Below are positions 34,301 through 47,407 of a stretch of DNA of 64,000 nt, in pieces. Position 1 is the stretch's first letter. Each line of letters starts with the position of its first letter. Source of the stretch: Phascolomyces articulosus (taxonomy: Eukaryota > Mucoromycota > Mucoromycetes > Mucorales > Lichtheimiaceae). The stretch spans positions 1,860,001 to 1,924,000 of the forward strand of contig JAIXMP010000001.1 of the NCBI GenBank assembly GCA_025677815.1, in the 5' to 3' direction. Below the pieces are notes generated by a model. The model saw only the letters and a program-made list of their open reading frames with translations. It was not told the origin of the DNA and made no database searches. A program made the translations under genes and the position numbers.

Positions 34301-37300
34301 AATACCTTGATAAGTTTGCTGGATAATATATTATTGTTATGAAAAGAAAAATGCGTGAATAGTACGCGAACCCGTTTATACATTTTAGAATGCTACCATT
34401 TCCTTTTTATTTAATATCCAGTGTTGAGCTAATTTAATAGGTGCTCACCCTTCTAGATTCTAGAGGTTAACTTTGCCGTGAAAGCTTTATTTCGACGACC
34501 TCTTGACCCTTCTCTAAAGTATTTTACTACCACCATAACTCGTATCAAAATTAGTTGTTACCAAGACGATCCACGTTGGATGCCGTTTCATACTAAGCAC
34601 ATTTAGGTATCCACTTCTTTATCCTTGTTTATATGGATATGTGTTGCTGTATTGTAGGTTTATGCAGTCTATATTTATGATAAAAAATGTATATATATAT
34701 ATATATATATGGTTCATCACAACTATGTAAAGAAAAAAAAATGTAGCGAATAATAAATGTATTACTTAGTAACAAGACATAACTTAGCCAAACACTACCT
34801 TTGTCAAAACATCATATGTGTAATAATTGGTTTATTTCATGATTCCTCATTATCCAACAGAAAAATACTTGCTCTTTGCATGATCCAATCCATAACCCAT
34901 CTTTACTTTAACCCATTGTATGTATATTGAATAACTTTTAGTATATTTTTATGTATACACTTATCAATGGTATATATAATAGGTATATGGCTGTTGGTAT
35001 TTTTTTTTTCATAATAATATATGTATGCTCATTCATTTTGTTTACTGACCCATTACCAGAATCTCTGATCGTCTCTACTAATTTATTATATTTAACAAAA
35101 ATTGTTAGGGAACCATAGCACTAATAATACACATCGTGACATAGTATTATACCTTTATTACACCCTTCCTCACTCTCTCCCCGTATTGCTTTTTACATTT
35201 TTTTTATCCAGTCAGTTGCTATTATATCCTATTTACTAAGTGGTATTCATTGATACTACCTTTCTTCCACCAACAACACTCGTACTTTGTAGGTACTAGT
35301 AAATTCCAAGTAATTAATATAAATATTGTTGGTCATTATTATCTTCTTCCTTTCTATTATCCACCGTTTTCTGTACCTAGTTTATCTTTTTTATTATCGT
35401 TTTGTTCTTTATATCTAAGAAAAGAACGACAGATATTGAAATTTCATTGTGAATGGTAGATATATAAAAGTACAATACTACAGCGCCTCCATATGAAGTG
35501 TGGTGATATTGAACAATGTTGTTAATTTATTTGTTACAGAAAAAGGTAAAGTAGTAGATGGTGATCTTTGAGGTAACAAAACATAAGGTTGCAGTTGATA
35601 AGTTGAATCACATTGTTCTCTATTGATCATATAATTGAAGAACAATACAATTAGTTTGCTTTTCTTACTAGATAATACAGCCGAATATATATAATTTTTA
35701 AACAAGAATAAAATTGATGAAAAAGAAGGAAAGAGGGATATTTATCTGATAGAAGAAATAATAAAGATCTGTCTTGATCAAGATTAGCTATTTCGGACAG
35801 ATGAACGTTAAGCATCATAAGTAACGATTGATCAACTTAAACTATAAAGCACTATAATACAACAACAAGGATACATTAGTATACACCACTTCAAAAATGA
35901 AGCTCTAATAATAATCATGGTGAAATGTTAAATCCAAAAATGATGCTATTCACTTGTCAACATAAACTACTAGATAGGTATGCAATAATATGGCTACTTG
36001 AACTTGCATAAGACTTGTGTTTCAAAAACCCATAACAGGCATTTCAATGGAAAAAAAACAAGATGAGAATCATAAGAAGGATGACCCATGCGATGAGAAT
36101 TATTCATAAAAAAAAAATAGAATGTTTTTTTTTCTCTATAATAATAATGAAACACCCTTTTATTTTAGACTATAGAAAGCTTCAATAATAATAAAGAGAG
36201 TGACCATTAGATAATATTGAGGTAAAACGATCATCTGTGTTACCATCAATATATAGATCTTGAAAATGGTGGCACATAACAGTATGGATGATATTATTCT
36301 AGCATTACATCATCACGATCTTTCGAGAAAGATAAAAAAAATACATTTGTCATTGTTTAATACTGGACCAGATCTATTATAGTTATCATTTCCAATCTCA
36401 TCAGCTTTTCCCGTATAAAGTATATTTTATTCCTGTTTAGAAATTGTTATTATTTCATAACTTAATTTTTAACGTACTGTTTACTTCTCCATCGACAATA
36501 GTTATTACTATTATCACAGATATTATTAAACATCATGTTTAATTATTAAAGGGAATATAATACCTGCTTCCTTACAACAAGGGATCGGAAGGGATGATGG
36601 TATATGAAATCAATCTGATATAAAAAAAAAAGTCTTTTGGTATTTAACATGACGACGACCTATTACTTTATAATGGATGAGGAACCATGTTTTTTTTGAC
36701 ACAAAACAACATGGGCTCTATTTGGGGTGTGGGGGGAGAGTTCATTATTTTTTGGAAGATGTTGTTCTATATAGATCTTTTTGTCAATGATCAAAACAAA
36801 TAAAATAAAATACTAGAGTAATTGGGTTATTATAAAAAAAAAACTGTTCCTATTAAAGTTTATTTTGAATGCTTCGAAACAATAGTTTGATCTGATAAGA
36901 CTGCATCAACAAATAAAAATTTTCATGAGTTTTTTTTTTTTTTTTTCACAAGGCATGCATATAAAAATCCTCTAATAACGACCACTTATATTATTGTTCA
37001 ATAAGAAATGGAAATCTTTTTAAATATGATATATCTATAAATACAGATATATAACCTATAATGTACCCATATATTATATAACAACAACAACAAAAAAAGA
37101 GAGAGATGAAAATGACCATAATAATGATTCTATTTTTTTTTTCATGTATTGAAATATGCACTGAAGGATACACAATGCATATATAAAATAAGTGCAATAG
37201 TATATATATATAAGAAAAAAAAAACTCGGACAACTTTGCCGCGTCATGGTTGTTTTGAAAAGAAGAGTCGTCATCGTTCCAACAACAACAAAGCAAAACA

Positions 37301-38050
37301 AGTTTTGAATTGGAAAAGGTTAAGTGATGAATAATTTTATTACTTAATGAGTCAATTCCGAAACAAAACAAAATGTACTTTAACCGATCATTGACGCCAA
37401 CAAACAACAACAACAAAAATTATTTAAATAATTGTGCCGGAAACATATGATTATATTGGTTAGTGTTATATATTGATAGTGTTAGACTCATTTTACTTAT
37501 TGTAACTTAATGACAAGTGTCAAAAAAAAAGTTCATTATAGATATATATTAATCGGGTAATCGATTGTATGATGGAAATGGAAATACTATTATTAAAAAT
37601 AAGATAATATCGCGAGTTTTAATTCAATATAGACAAATATACGGATATATATATTCAAACGGAGTACATATATTAACGCAAAGAATATCATAATATGAAT
37701 AAACAAGATCATTTTCAAAGTATAATAACATGGAGATATAATATTATATATTTACTCATGGCTCTTTATAATATATATCTATGGCTAGTAGGTGTCCTTC
37801 GGATCGATCGGCATCTCTTCCATATTTTATTAATGATGGCGGGCACCAAGGTGGTGGTGTGTGCGCGAGTACATAATAATAAGCATTATAAACCTTGATT
37901 TTGACAGAATGTTGCTATTGTTCTTGTATAACATTGATCATCACCCTATTATATTATAAGACACCCTAAAAAAAAAAAGCAGATCGTGTAGCCCAATTTC
38001 ATTCTTTTTTGATGTAATAATAAAAAAAGACTGATTATAATAATAATAGG

Positions 38051-38064
38051 GGAAGCTTCCCGAA
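38051..38064. promoter_or_regulatory. Three-unit heat-shock-element-like site
   Basis: GAAgcTTCccGAAA is three alternating inverted nGAAn units with exact 2-nt spacing, the classical Hsf1 binding arrangement. It overlaps a 12-bp palindrome (GGGAAGCTTCCC, 38049-38060). It lies about 940 bp upstream of the WD40 gene ATG. Function is inferred from the motif alone. Confidence 0.5.
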
Positions 38065-38113
38065 AAGTGGCAAATGTTCCCTCATTCGTCAAAGGTACCG
38101 TGCATTATGCAGA

Positions 38114-38134
38114 TCCGATGCGAGTTGCATCGGA
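38114..38134. repeat. Perfect 8-bp stem, 5-nt loop hairpin
   Basis: TCCGATGC-gagtt-GCATCGGA is a fully paired stem-loop. It has no T-run directly after it, so it is not an obvious terminator-like signal. Confidence 0.6.
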
Positions 38135-39003
38135 AACAAATATGCAGACAAATATGTTTTTTTCCTTACTGCAGATCGAGTGTGTCTTATATGATATTTT
38201 TATCTGATGATGCGTTTAAAGCCTGATTACTTTACTCTCCTGTAGAATATAACTTATTCCTTTTCATACAATTGATTTGACTATACAAACGATATTTAAT
38301 TCGAACAAGGGAGAAGTGTCATCTATAGAATCAAATCAATTATGAAAATAACCAACTAACTATCTAAAAGTGTATATATTAGCTAATACAATAAAGGATT
38401 TGTTTATATTTGGGGGGGTGTAATATAAATTTGGTGGGAGAGATTACATTTTGTCCCCAGAAAAAAAAAGAATCAGATAAAGTATTATATGTCAAGATCT
38501 TAGTAACTTCTTTCAGATTGTTAGTTCACCATGCGCAAATAACAAGTTTTTATTTCCCCTTCCTTCTTTCTGTTCTTCTTTCCCCCCCCATTATTATTAT
38601 AAATGATGATGATGCAATACAAAACACACGTACATTTTAGACAGAATCCATTATTATTATTATTGATTATTGATGAATGATGACTCTATCATCAATATCC
38701 AACTTTGATCAACAGTCCATCATGAATTCTGTCTATAATAATGTTATTTTGCCACAGAAACCATTTTTCTCTTACCTTTCTTTCACTTTTTTTTTTCACC
38801 TTTCTTTTTTCCATTATATTTTGCTCCATTCAGGAGGTCACGCGGTGACCCTGCGTATATAGATATTTTTTATAACTCTCTCACTCACTCATTCTCTCTT
38901 TTTTTTTCCTCTCTCTTTTTTCTCTCTCTCTTTCTTTCTATTATTATATTATTCAATAACAAGCCTCCCCACTCACTTATTTTTTATTATTTTTTTTTAA
39001 GTC

Positions 39004-40172
39004 ATGGCACAACCATTAGCAGCAGGAGGTATGGCCATGGGTGCTCCTCCTACCACTGTACCTCCACCCAATGCAGGTGCTGTTATGGATGCGCGAAGTA
39101 ATGGCACCACGCCACGACATTATGCTGAGAAAGAAATATACCAATACGATGCTCCATGGCCTGTGTATGCTCTTGATTGGTGTAAAGCACAAACGGATCG
39201 TGAGGGATTCAGATTGGCTGTTGGAAGTTTAATTGAAGAGCAAGTCAATAAGGTATTTTTTTTTTTTTTTTTTTTTGGCAACACGAAAACCACGTATATT
39301 ATTTCTTATTGATTAAATATATAAATAATAGCTTCAAATTGTGACACGTAGTGATTTAGCCGTGTGGGATGAAATGGATCGATATAAATATTACGGTAAA
39401 CAACATCAACCTGATTTTGTTCCTCTTGCTGAAGTAGATTCTTATTATCCAATTACCAAAGTATTATGGGAACCTCGAAAAGTATGTGATGTGGTCTGTG
39501 CAACCTCTTTATAGTAAATCCAGAATTTTGGTTTATTTGTCATGGTGATATATTTTTTTTACTTACTCCCATTCTTTATATATATATATATAGCGATCAC
39601 CACGTTATTCAGATATTCTTGTTACATCATCAGACGTATTACGATTATGGGAATTAGAGGATAATCCTTCTTATGGGAGATATGATAGTACCATTGGTGG
39701 TAGACGAGGATATAATAATGAATTTCAACAATCTTTAATTAAACGATCCGAGCTTGTCAACGTAAGCCAAAAAAAAACCCTGTTTTTTTTTCTACAAACA
39801 TGTGAAAGAAGAAGATCCACTTTTATATATATATATATATTAACAAAAAAGTTAGGTTAAACAACGTGATTTTTGTGCACCCTTAACTTCTTTTGATTGG
39901 AATGAAGTGGATCCATCCTTGATTGTCACAGCAAGTATTGATACAACATGCACTGTTTGGAACGTTGAAACGTGTCAAGCAAAAACACAATTGATTGCTC
40001 ATGATCGTGATGTGTATGACGTTGCATTTATGCATGATACATCTGATATATTTGCTAGTGTCGGAGCAGATGGGAGTGTCCGATTATTCGATTTACGGTA
40101 AGCTTTTGCTTGGTTGAATGATGAGAAAGGAGGAATATATATCACTTGGAACAATAATAATAATAATAAAAA

Positions 40173-40205
<33 letters not shown>

Positions 40206-40832
40206 CTAGGTCGCTGGAACATTCGACTATTCTTTATGAAGCACCACCAGCACCTTCGAGTCCATCAGGATCTTCATTTGCATCAGCCATTAGTGATGGA
40301 TCACGTCCACTTTTACGTCTTCAATTTAATCGACTTCAGCGTGAACTTTTAGCCACATTTCATATGGATTCAGATACAGTTCAAATTCTTGATATTCGTT
40401 ATCCTAGTGCTCCTGTGGCTGAATTAACACAAAGCCATCAAAGTAGTGTCAATTGTTTTAGTTGGTCACCTGGTCATCCAGGTTATATTTGTACAGGAGG
40501 TAATTATAGGAACAGTAGAGCGATAGATCCAAATCCCTGTATTATATATTTTTTGACGTGTCTTATTCATATTATTATTATTATTATTATTAGGTGATGA
40601 TGCTCAAGTACTTGTTTGGGATATTAATAGTCAACAACAACAGCAGCAACAACAACCCTCTCGACGTCCTTCCTCACAACATCATCCATTATCACAACCA
40701 CAAAATATTGTTCAAAGTCCAAGTTTACGTTATGTAGCTGATTCTGAAGTCAAATCATTATCATGGAACCAAAGTTTACCCATGTGGATAGGTATTGGAT
40801 TTGGTAAAACTGTACAAGCTCTTCGCGTTTAA
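39004..40832 (+). CDS. WD40 protein of the WDR68/DCAF7 (HAN11/TTG1) family
   Basis: Predicted 445-aa WD-repeat scaffold. In animals and plants the family binds DYRK-type kinases and CUL4-DDB1 or transcription complexes. Six exons: 39004-39252, 39332-39481, 39594-39761, 39856-40097, 40210-40499 and 40594-40832. The family start is recognisable: [13 protein letters not shown], then [120 protein letters not shown]. It ends with [15 protein letters not shown]. It is about 100 aa longer than the human protein because of a Pro/Gly-rich N-terminus, a Ser-rich insert after ILYEAPPAP and a Gln-run in the last blade. The intron before exon 5 carries a (TTA)n microsatellite. Confidence 0.9.
40167..40206 (+). 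repeat. (TTA)n microsatellite in an intron
   Basis: Uninterrupted ATT/TTA trinucleotide array of about 40 bp in the fourth intron of the WD40 gene, close to its 3' splice site. Likely length-variable between strains. Confidence 0.8.
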
Positions 40833-41917
40833 TTTCTTTTTTTTTTCTTTTTTTCAAACCTTATCATCACTATTATCTTATCCCTTTCCTTTCTTTTTTT
40901 TTCTTCTTGTCTATCGTTTTCTTTTATTATTATAATATTTCATTTGCGTCTGATAGGGCCAAAGAAATCGAGGAAACAATCGAAGTGGGGGAGACACTAC
41001 CAAAATAATTCAAATGTTTTATTAGTCTCTCCCCGCCTATCAAATTTGACTCGATACTATTATCTTTTTTATCATTTCTACACGATTTTATATTTTATTC
41101 ACGTTTTTTTCTTTTACCCTATGCAAAACACACACTTCTTATTTGTTAGTTTTTTTTTCTTTATTTTCTATATGATTTATTATATCTTTTTCTTTGTTTA
41201 TATTTTTTTTTCATTATATATATATATATATAACTATATATATAGTTTTTATATGAAGGGGCATATTTCTTTTTTTTTATTTATACAAATCACCACAACT
41301 ATTTTTATATATCCATTATATTAAAATTGACCAAAAAAATTTTTTTTTGGGGACATGAAATATATTAAAAAAAAAAGTTTAACGATGATTATTATACTTT
41401 TGTACTTGTGTAAAGTTGGGTAAATTATTATTATTAAAAAAAAATATAAGTGGCAAAGTTAGAATAGACGAGAAAAATGAATAGATGAAAAATACCCAGA
41501 TTTATCGGAAGAATGCCTTTTGATAGATTATATTAACTAATCCAAAGTTTATTATTTATTACCCCACCCAATTTTTCCCAATTTTCGGGTTACACATTCT
41601 ATTCATGGACGATCTCTTCTTTTTATGTGTTACATTAAATTAAAACTGACTTTAATTTAAAGTCAAACCAGTCTGTTGAATGAATGTGTACATAATACTA
41701 CTACAAAAAGTTGTATTTTATTATTTGATATGTGGGACATGAAAAATATGAGAGAGAGAGAGAGAGAGGTCTAGTAGAACACATTGGGAAGAATCGTGTT
41801 TTAAGTAGAAGGAGGAGAAGAAGATTAATACAGTTTATAATATGATTACAGTGTAATGTAGGGTAGTTAATTTAAAAATGCGTGATGTGTGTGTTTTTTT
41901 AGGAGGGTATGATTCTT
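40833..41917. other. Convergent intergenic region; no gene seen
   Basis: T-rich 3' flank of the WD40 gene (40845-41330) and the 3' flank of the secreted repeat gene, with a GA-rich microsatellite at 41751-41768. A perfect inverted repeat ATTAAATTAAA / TTTAATTTAA sits near 41634-41662. No coding region. Confidence 0.5.
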
Positions 41918-43469
41918 TTAGATCAAATCCTTGACTACGGCACGAGCAGCAGCATCGACATTCAACTTGGCCAAAGCAGAAAGACAAGCCTTGACAGCAA
42001 GATCAATTTCAACATCAATATCCAAGTTGGCATTGATTTCCACATCCAAGATAAGAGGAACAGTAACTGAAAGATCCTTGATTTCAACTTCGATTTCGGC
42101 TTCAATATCAGCAGCCAAATCAGCCATGATGGCGGGCAATTGAACCTTCAAATCAGCCTTGACACTGGCAATAACATCAGCAACAATAGGTAACAACTTT
42201 TCTTCAGGAAGCAAACCGCTAGGCAACAAACCAGTGACAGTAGACAAGACTTCAGTAAGATCAGCTTCAGCACCAGCAAAGACCTTGGTCTTCAAAGCAG
42301 CATCAATCTTGGCTTCAATGCTGGCCTTCAAGTTCTTCAAAGCAGCCTTTTGGACAGCGTTGATTTCAGCGTTACCGACCTTGACTAAACCACCGAGAAT
42401 ATTGAGCTTGACAGAGAGAGAGGCTTCCAAAGATTGTTGAAGCTATATTATATATATGAGTATATAACTCTATAGAATGATATAATGTTTATAGGAAAAA
42501 AAAAAGTAAAAAAAGACTTACAGAAGCAGCGACCTTAGCAGAGAGTTGAGCCTTGAGGTTACCTTGAATTTCAGCAATGATCTTGGCAGACAAGTTAGAG
42601 GCTTCCTTGGGAGCCAATTCCTTAGCATGACGTTTTTGCAACTTATCAGCAGGAACAAGATCCAAAACCTTATCAAGACAGACATCAGGCAATTGCTTAA
42701 CAACATCGCTCACAACGGGAACTTCAGGCAACTTGTCAGTGACATCAGAAACACAGGCCTTGGGAAGAGCCTTCAAAAGCTTGGGGACAGAGATTTCCTT
42801 GGGCAAAAGGGCAATGATATCATCGACAGGGGGGATACCAGTCTTAACATCGGCATAAATTTGAACAGCACCTAAATCAATAGTGCTACGCTTTACCAGA
42901 TGTAAAGTATCGGCCAAATCCTTCAAGCAAACATTAGGCAATAGATTGACAACGTCACTCACAACGGGAACTTCAGGCAACTTTCCAGTTACATCAGAAA
43001 CACAAGTTTGAGGAAGAGATTTCAAGAGCTTGGGAACAGAGATTTCCTTGGGCAAAGCAGCAAGGATATCATCGACAGGGGGGATACCAGTCTTAACGTC
43101 GGCATCAATTTGAACAGCACCTAAATCAATAGTGCTACGCTTGACCAAATGCAAAGTATCGGCCAAATCCTTCAAGCAAACATCAGGTAATTGGTTGACA
43201 ACGTCACTCACAACGGGAACTTCAGGTAACTTGCCAGTGACATCGGAAACACAAGCCTTGGAGAGTTGGTTCAAAAGTTCAGGAACAGAGATTTCCTTGG
43301 GCAAAGCAGCAAGGATATCATCAACAGGAGAAATGCCAGTATGAACATCAGCACCAATTACAGCAACACCAGATTCAATGGTGCTACGTTCTTGGATAGG
43401 TGCAGCAGAGGCAGTAAGGACAAGGGCGCCCATAATGAAGGGCAATCCAGCGATCTTGCGAATTTGCAT
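41918..43469 (-). CDS. Secreted protein with three 83-aa repeats separated by Kex2-type Lys-Arg sites
   Basis: Predicted 490-aa secreted protein from exons 42522-43469 and 41918-42442 (79-bp intron). A signal peptide covers about residues 1-22 (IMGALVLTASA). Three near-identical repeats follow: 29-111, 112-194 and about 195-280. Each begins after a basic pair (ER 27-28, KR 110-111, KR 193-194, with KR 279-280 after the last). Each repeat has STIDLGAVQI-like, TGIPPVDDILAALPKEISVP and CVSDVTGKLPEVPVVSDVV blocks and exactly two cysteines 25 residues apart (73/98, 156/181, 239/264). The C-terminal half (281-490) has no Cys-repeat and is Ala/Leu/Glu/Lys-rich with alternating acidic-hydrophobic stretches (IEAEIEVEIKDL). 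The layout fits secretory-pathway proteins cut by kexin to release peptides; cleavage itself is inferred. Codons look strongly biased (AAG, GTC, TTG), suggesting high expression. Confidence 0.82.
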
Positions 43470-46400
43470 TGTTGTTTTTTAATGAAAGGGATGGGATAGT
43501 TTAAGGAAGGATGTAAAAAAAAAGAGGAATGGGTATTCAAAATGAATGAAAGGAAAGTGAAGGTATGGGTTTTGATGAAGAAGAAAAAAAGTGTGTGAGA
43601 AAGCAAAAGAAACACGTAAAACACGATCTGTTTATATAGTATTTTGAAAATTGTTTTTTTTTTAAAAAAAAAAAATGGTACCATCCGATCTGCCATAACG
43701 AAACTCTATTTTATTACAAAGAATAATAATAACCCATTACAAAACGCTTGTTATCGGGTATATAGTATACTCCATTCAATTACTCCCCCCCCATTATCCT
43801 TCATATGGTTATTAGCAATATAACCTTACTCTATATGCTATGTTCTTATTTAGTTAGTAGAGTCGAGTACGTGTGTGTGTATGGATGAATTCTTTCTATA
43901 TAATATTCTATTTATTGCAATACCAGGAGAAAAAAAAACACGTAAAAAGATAAGCTGGGTGAATGTGTTAAAAGGTTTAGTGTCAAAATTGATCTAGTGA
44001 AACGACACATATGATGGACGGGTTTTCTTTTGGCAGATCCGTAATAGCAAAATGGTATTTTCCAGTCGGCGATTATTATTATTATTATTATTATTACGTT
44101 TCACCCCCCAAAAATGTAAATTTGACAAAGCGATAGAGGATGGATGATGATAAAATGTTGCCCACGTTTTTTCTATTTTATCTATCTATTCGACGATTCT
44201 CTTTAATCACTTTTTTATTATCAATACTTGTGTGCTTGATTAAGCATGATGACAAACCTTGTTGTTGAAAAAAAAAGTGATGTCTCCTTAATTCATTTCA
44301 GTTTGACGTTTCACTTAAAAAACCTCCCTACTATCTCCTTATTTTTTGCCTATTTACCATAAAGTTAGTGTCACTTAGACCCCCTTAATTTTATCTGAAT
44401 TGAATTCAGGTATATAAATAATCAACAAGTCAATATGAAAAAAAGTATAAAGCAGATGATAGTATATGTCATCTTATATGTGGCTAATAGATAATCATTC
44501 ATTATATATGGGTCACCCGGTCATTATTATTATTTTTAAAAGTAAGCAACGAAAAAAGAGGGAGGCTATATTTGAAGTCTGATTTAATAATAGAAATTTT
44601 TGACAGTGAAATATACAAATACAGGTATACAGTCTATTACCTGATCGATCAATTTTTTTTTTAATATAAAATATTATTTTCTTTCTTTCTTTCTTCTTCT
44701 TATTCTTTTTTCTTATTATTATTATCATTAATTATTACCACTTTGTTGGAAGTTATTGGAGTCTAATACTAAAGTGATCCAAAGTAGTAGAAATACACAT
44801 ACTAGGAAAGTCCATATGTACATAAAACAGGGTCATTGTGTAAATAAATTTTAACAACATACCAGTTGTTCGTTGTTGAGATTTATAAATGGTTTAGTGT
44901 CCCTAGTGAGTATAAAATTTTGATAGTAGTAATGTGCCTATTATAAGACAGAAAATTTTTGGATGGGGTGAAAAAGAAAGAAGGCACGCTGAAATGATCT
45001 ACATTTGTCTTAGTTTGACATAATTGTTTGGAAATTTATTTATGATCGATGGTTATGTGTGTGTGTTTGTATGTGCACTGGCATGAAAAAAAACAGGTTT
45101 AACCTTCTTTCTATTTGGGTTCATCATGTGTTTTCTAAAAAAGTAATGAAGTAAAAAGTTGTTGTTGTTGTTGTATAAAACTTTATATATATTAAACTAT
45201 AATATATTATGCTTACTTTCTAAGTGATATGTTTTTTTTTGTCATTTGTAACCCTTTTTTTCTATAAAGCTGCTTATCATCTTTAATTCAAACTATTTAA
45301 AAATTCAGTCGGGTGAAAGATAACAGCCGTCAATGAAAAGCTGAGCACTATTTTATCTTTAACATAAAATTGTGGTGGGGGTTGTTTTAATGAAATAGAA
45401 ATCATTTGATTGGATCTTATATCAAATTCATGTTGGCTTAAGAGAAATCTCTTCTTTGTTACCTAAATTGCTCTATTTAGACCCATGCCCGTGCTTGGTG
45501 TAATTTTTTTTTTTTTGATAATAATCTCAGCAGTAGTGTCAGTAAAATACCTGGTTGCTCTCTTTTTTTTTTTTCTGTCTCCTATTTTTTTTTTTAGTCA
45601 TGAAAGGTCAGAAAATAAATGAATGGTTGTCAATTGAAAAAAAAACACATTCCCATTATATTTAATAGATTGACAACATTCATATTTCCAAGTTATCAAA
45701 GAAGAATCCATGATTATTTGAAATAGAATGTTTTTGTTAAGGATGATGCTTTATTGAAATGAAAAATGACACGAAAAACTATGCAAAGACAAGCAACGAC
45801 CATCCTACAACAAAACGAAAAGTGACACAATCGATCGGAGCCAAAATAACATGAATTTTAATGGATTTGTGGCACGATTTTTTTTTAAAAAAAGGTTCTA
45901 TTTCATCGCTCCTGAACCTGAATGAAATAAAATGACACAGAGGCAAAAGTATATATTATATGAGAGAGAAACATTCATTCTTTTTTTGGGGTCATTTTCT
46001 TTTTTTATGTGATCATGAATTCGTATTCTGGAAAAACATTTAAAGAATATTATTCTATAGCTGTAAAATTACATATAATGTATTAATAAATAATATTTGT
46101 ATCAATTAAATAAAGTCATTTTAATAATATAAATGAATTGACAATTGGATATCATCTGTCAACAACAACAAGTTGATGGATTGTTGTTATTGGAGATTAT
46201 AACTCCATGTGATGATGCAATAATATACTTTTTTGAATCTGCTTGTTAAAAAATTCATGTAAAAAAAAATCTTTTAAAGCGGAATATTAAAAAGCAGAGG
46301 AGTTGGCGGGAAAAAAAGAATGTTTAATGTGTGTCAGTTTAAAAAAAAATTAAGGAGGAAAAACTTAAATATCCAGGGCGGATATAATAAGGTACATTTG

Positions 46401-47407
46401 GTTATATATATTATATATATTATATAATGCAAATTGATATTAAGGCTATATACTCATTTATATAATAGCATCATTATATGTATCTTATATTATATATTAT
46501 ATACGTATCATTGGGTTTAGTAAAAGCCGTTATTATTCTATATGAAAGTATGGAAAGATGTACCTATATTTTTTTAAAAAAAAGGGACATTTTGGAAGGA
46601 GTTTGAGAAGTAGGAGGTAGTTGTAGTGTATATAGTAAGAATAAAATGTGTCAAATAATAATAATAATAATAATAAAAGTGTGTGTTTGCACCTTGAAAT
46701 AAACAAGAGGAACATGTCAAATTATTACAAGTCGATTTCATTGGAAATTTAATCCCCATTTATAACACAATATACACATGATAAATGACTTTGTTGATAT
46801 ATATCACTTCATATTTATTATCATTGCTTGCAATAAGAATAATAAAAGGAAAACTTATATGGAATTATTCTCCATATAATCATGTTATTATGTGATAGAA
46901 TGGAATTAGAAAAAGGGTTAGAGTCAAATCATGTAGATTATATAAAAGACTCACACACTCATCTAGTATATCCATTTCACATACTCACATACATGAAGGA
47001 TGACAATGATATATAACAACAATAAGCCATAATAAATAATATAATGCGAGCGCAGACCAAGTGACATGGGTGACACTATTTGCACTATTTACCTAACCTA
47101 AAAAGGTTTTCTTGTGGTCACTTTATGTGCACTACCCTGCAAAAGAACTTTTTTTTTTATTACTCAACTCACACACTCAACATCACACTCTTACTCACTC
47201 AACTAGCTAATTCAATTCTTTAGTATTTCTTTTTTCCCACCAAAAAAGAAAAAAAAAACAATCATTCACTCTTCTCTTTTTCTTCCTTTCCCTTTTTTAT
47301 CTTTTTATTTTTATCACTCGATTCTCTCACTCTCCTTCTTTTTCTCTTTTTCTCTCTTTTTCTTTTTATTTTCTTATTATACACAACAACAATAAACAAT
47401 AGCAATA
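43470..47407. other. 3.9-kb intergenic region; no gene seen
   Basis: Divergent upstream region shared by the secreted repeat gene and the FHA-RING gene. It holds a TATA-like site (43631-43638), a (TTA)n microsatellite (44071-44096), TA-rich palindromic runs at 46402-46426 and a long pyrimidine-rich leader with CTC repeats at 47264-47380 just before the FHA-RING ATG. No supportable coding region on either strand. Confidence 0.5.
43631..43638 (-). promoter_or_regulatory. Putative TATA box of the secreted repeat protein gene
   Basis: Reads TATATAAA on the minus strand, about 162 bp upstream of the ATG at 43469. A purine-rich leader (GA-rich on the plus strand) follows. Confidence 0.45.

Larger units (their letters stand above)
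28375..39003. other. 10.6-kb gene-poor AT-rich region
   Basis: I find no convincing coding region on either strand. It is filled with poly(A)/poly(T) tracts, TA runs (33652-33670, 34690-34710) and short random frames. Three places stand out: a patch at 33245-33440 of higher GC with overlapping open frames on both strands; an A-box-like string at 34239-34256 without a matching tRNA; and a cluster at 38049-38134 with a heat-shock-type element and a perfect hairpin. The last kilobase is the likely promoter of the WD40 gene, ending in strongly pyrimidine-rich DNA (38870-39000). Confidence 0.5.

Noticed and set aside
41931..43499. Plus-strand frames opposite the secreted repeat protein
   Set aside because: Antisense shadows produced by the biased codon use of the real minus-strand gene.
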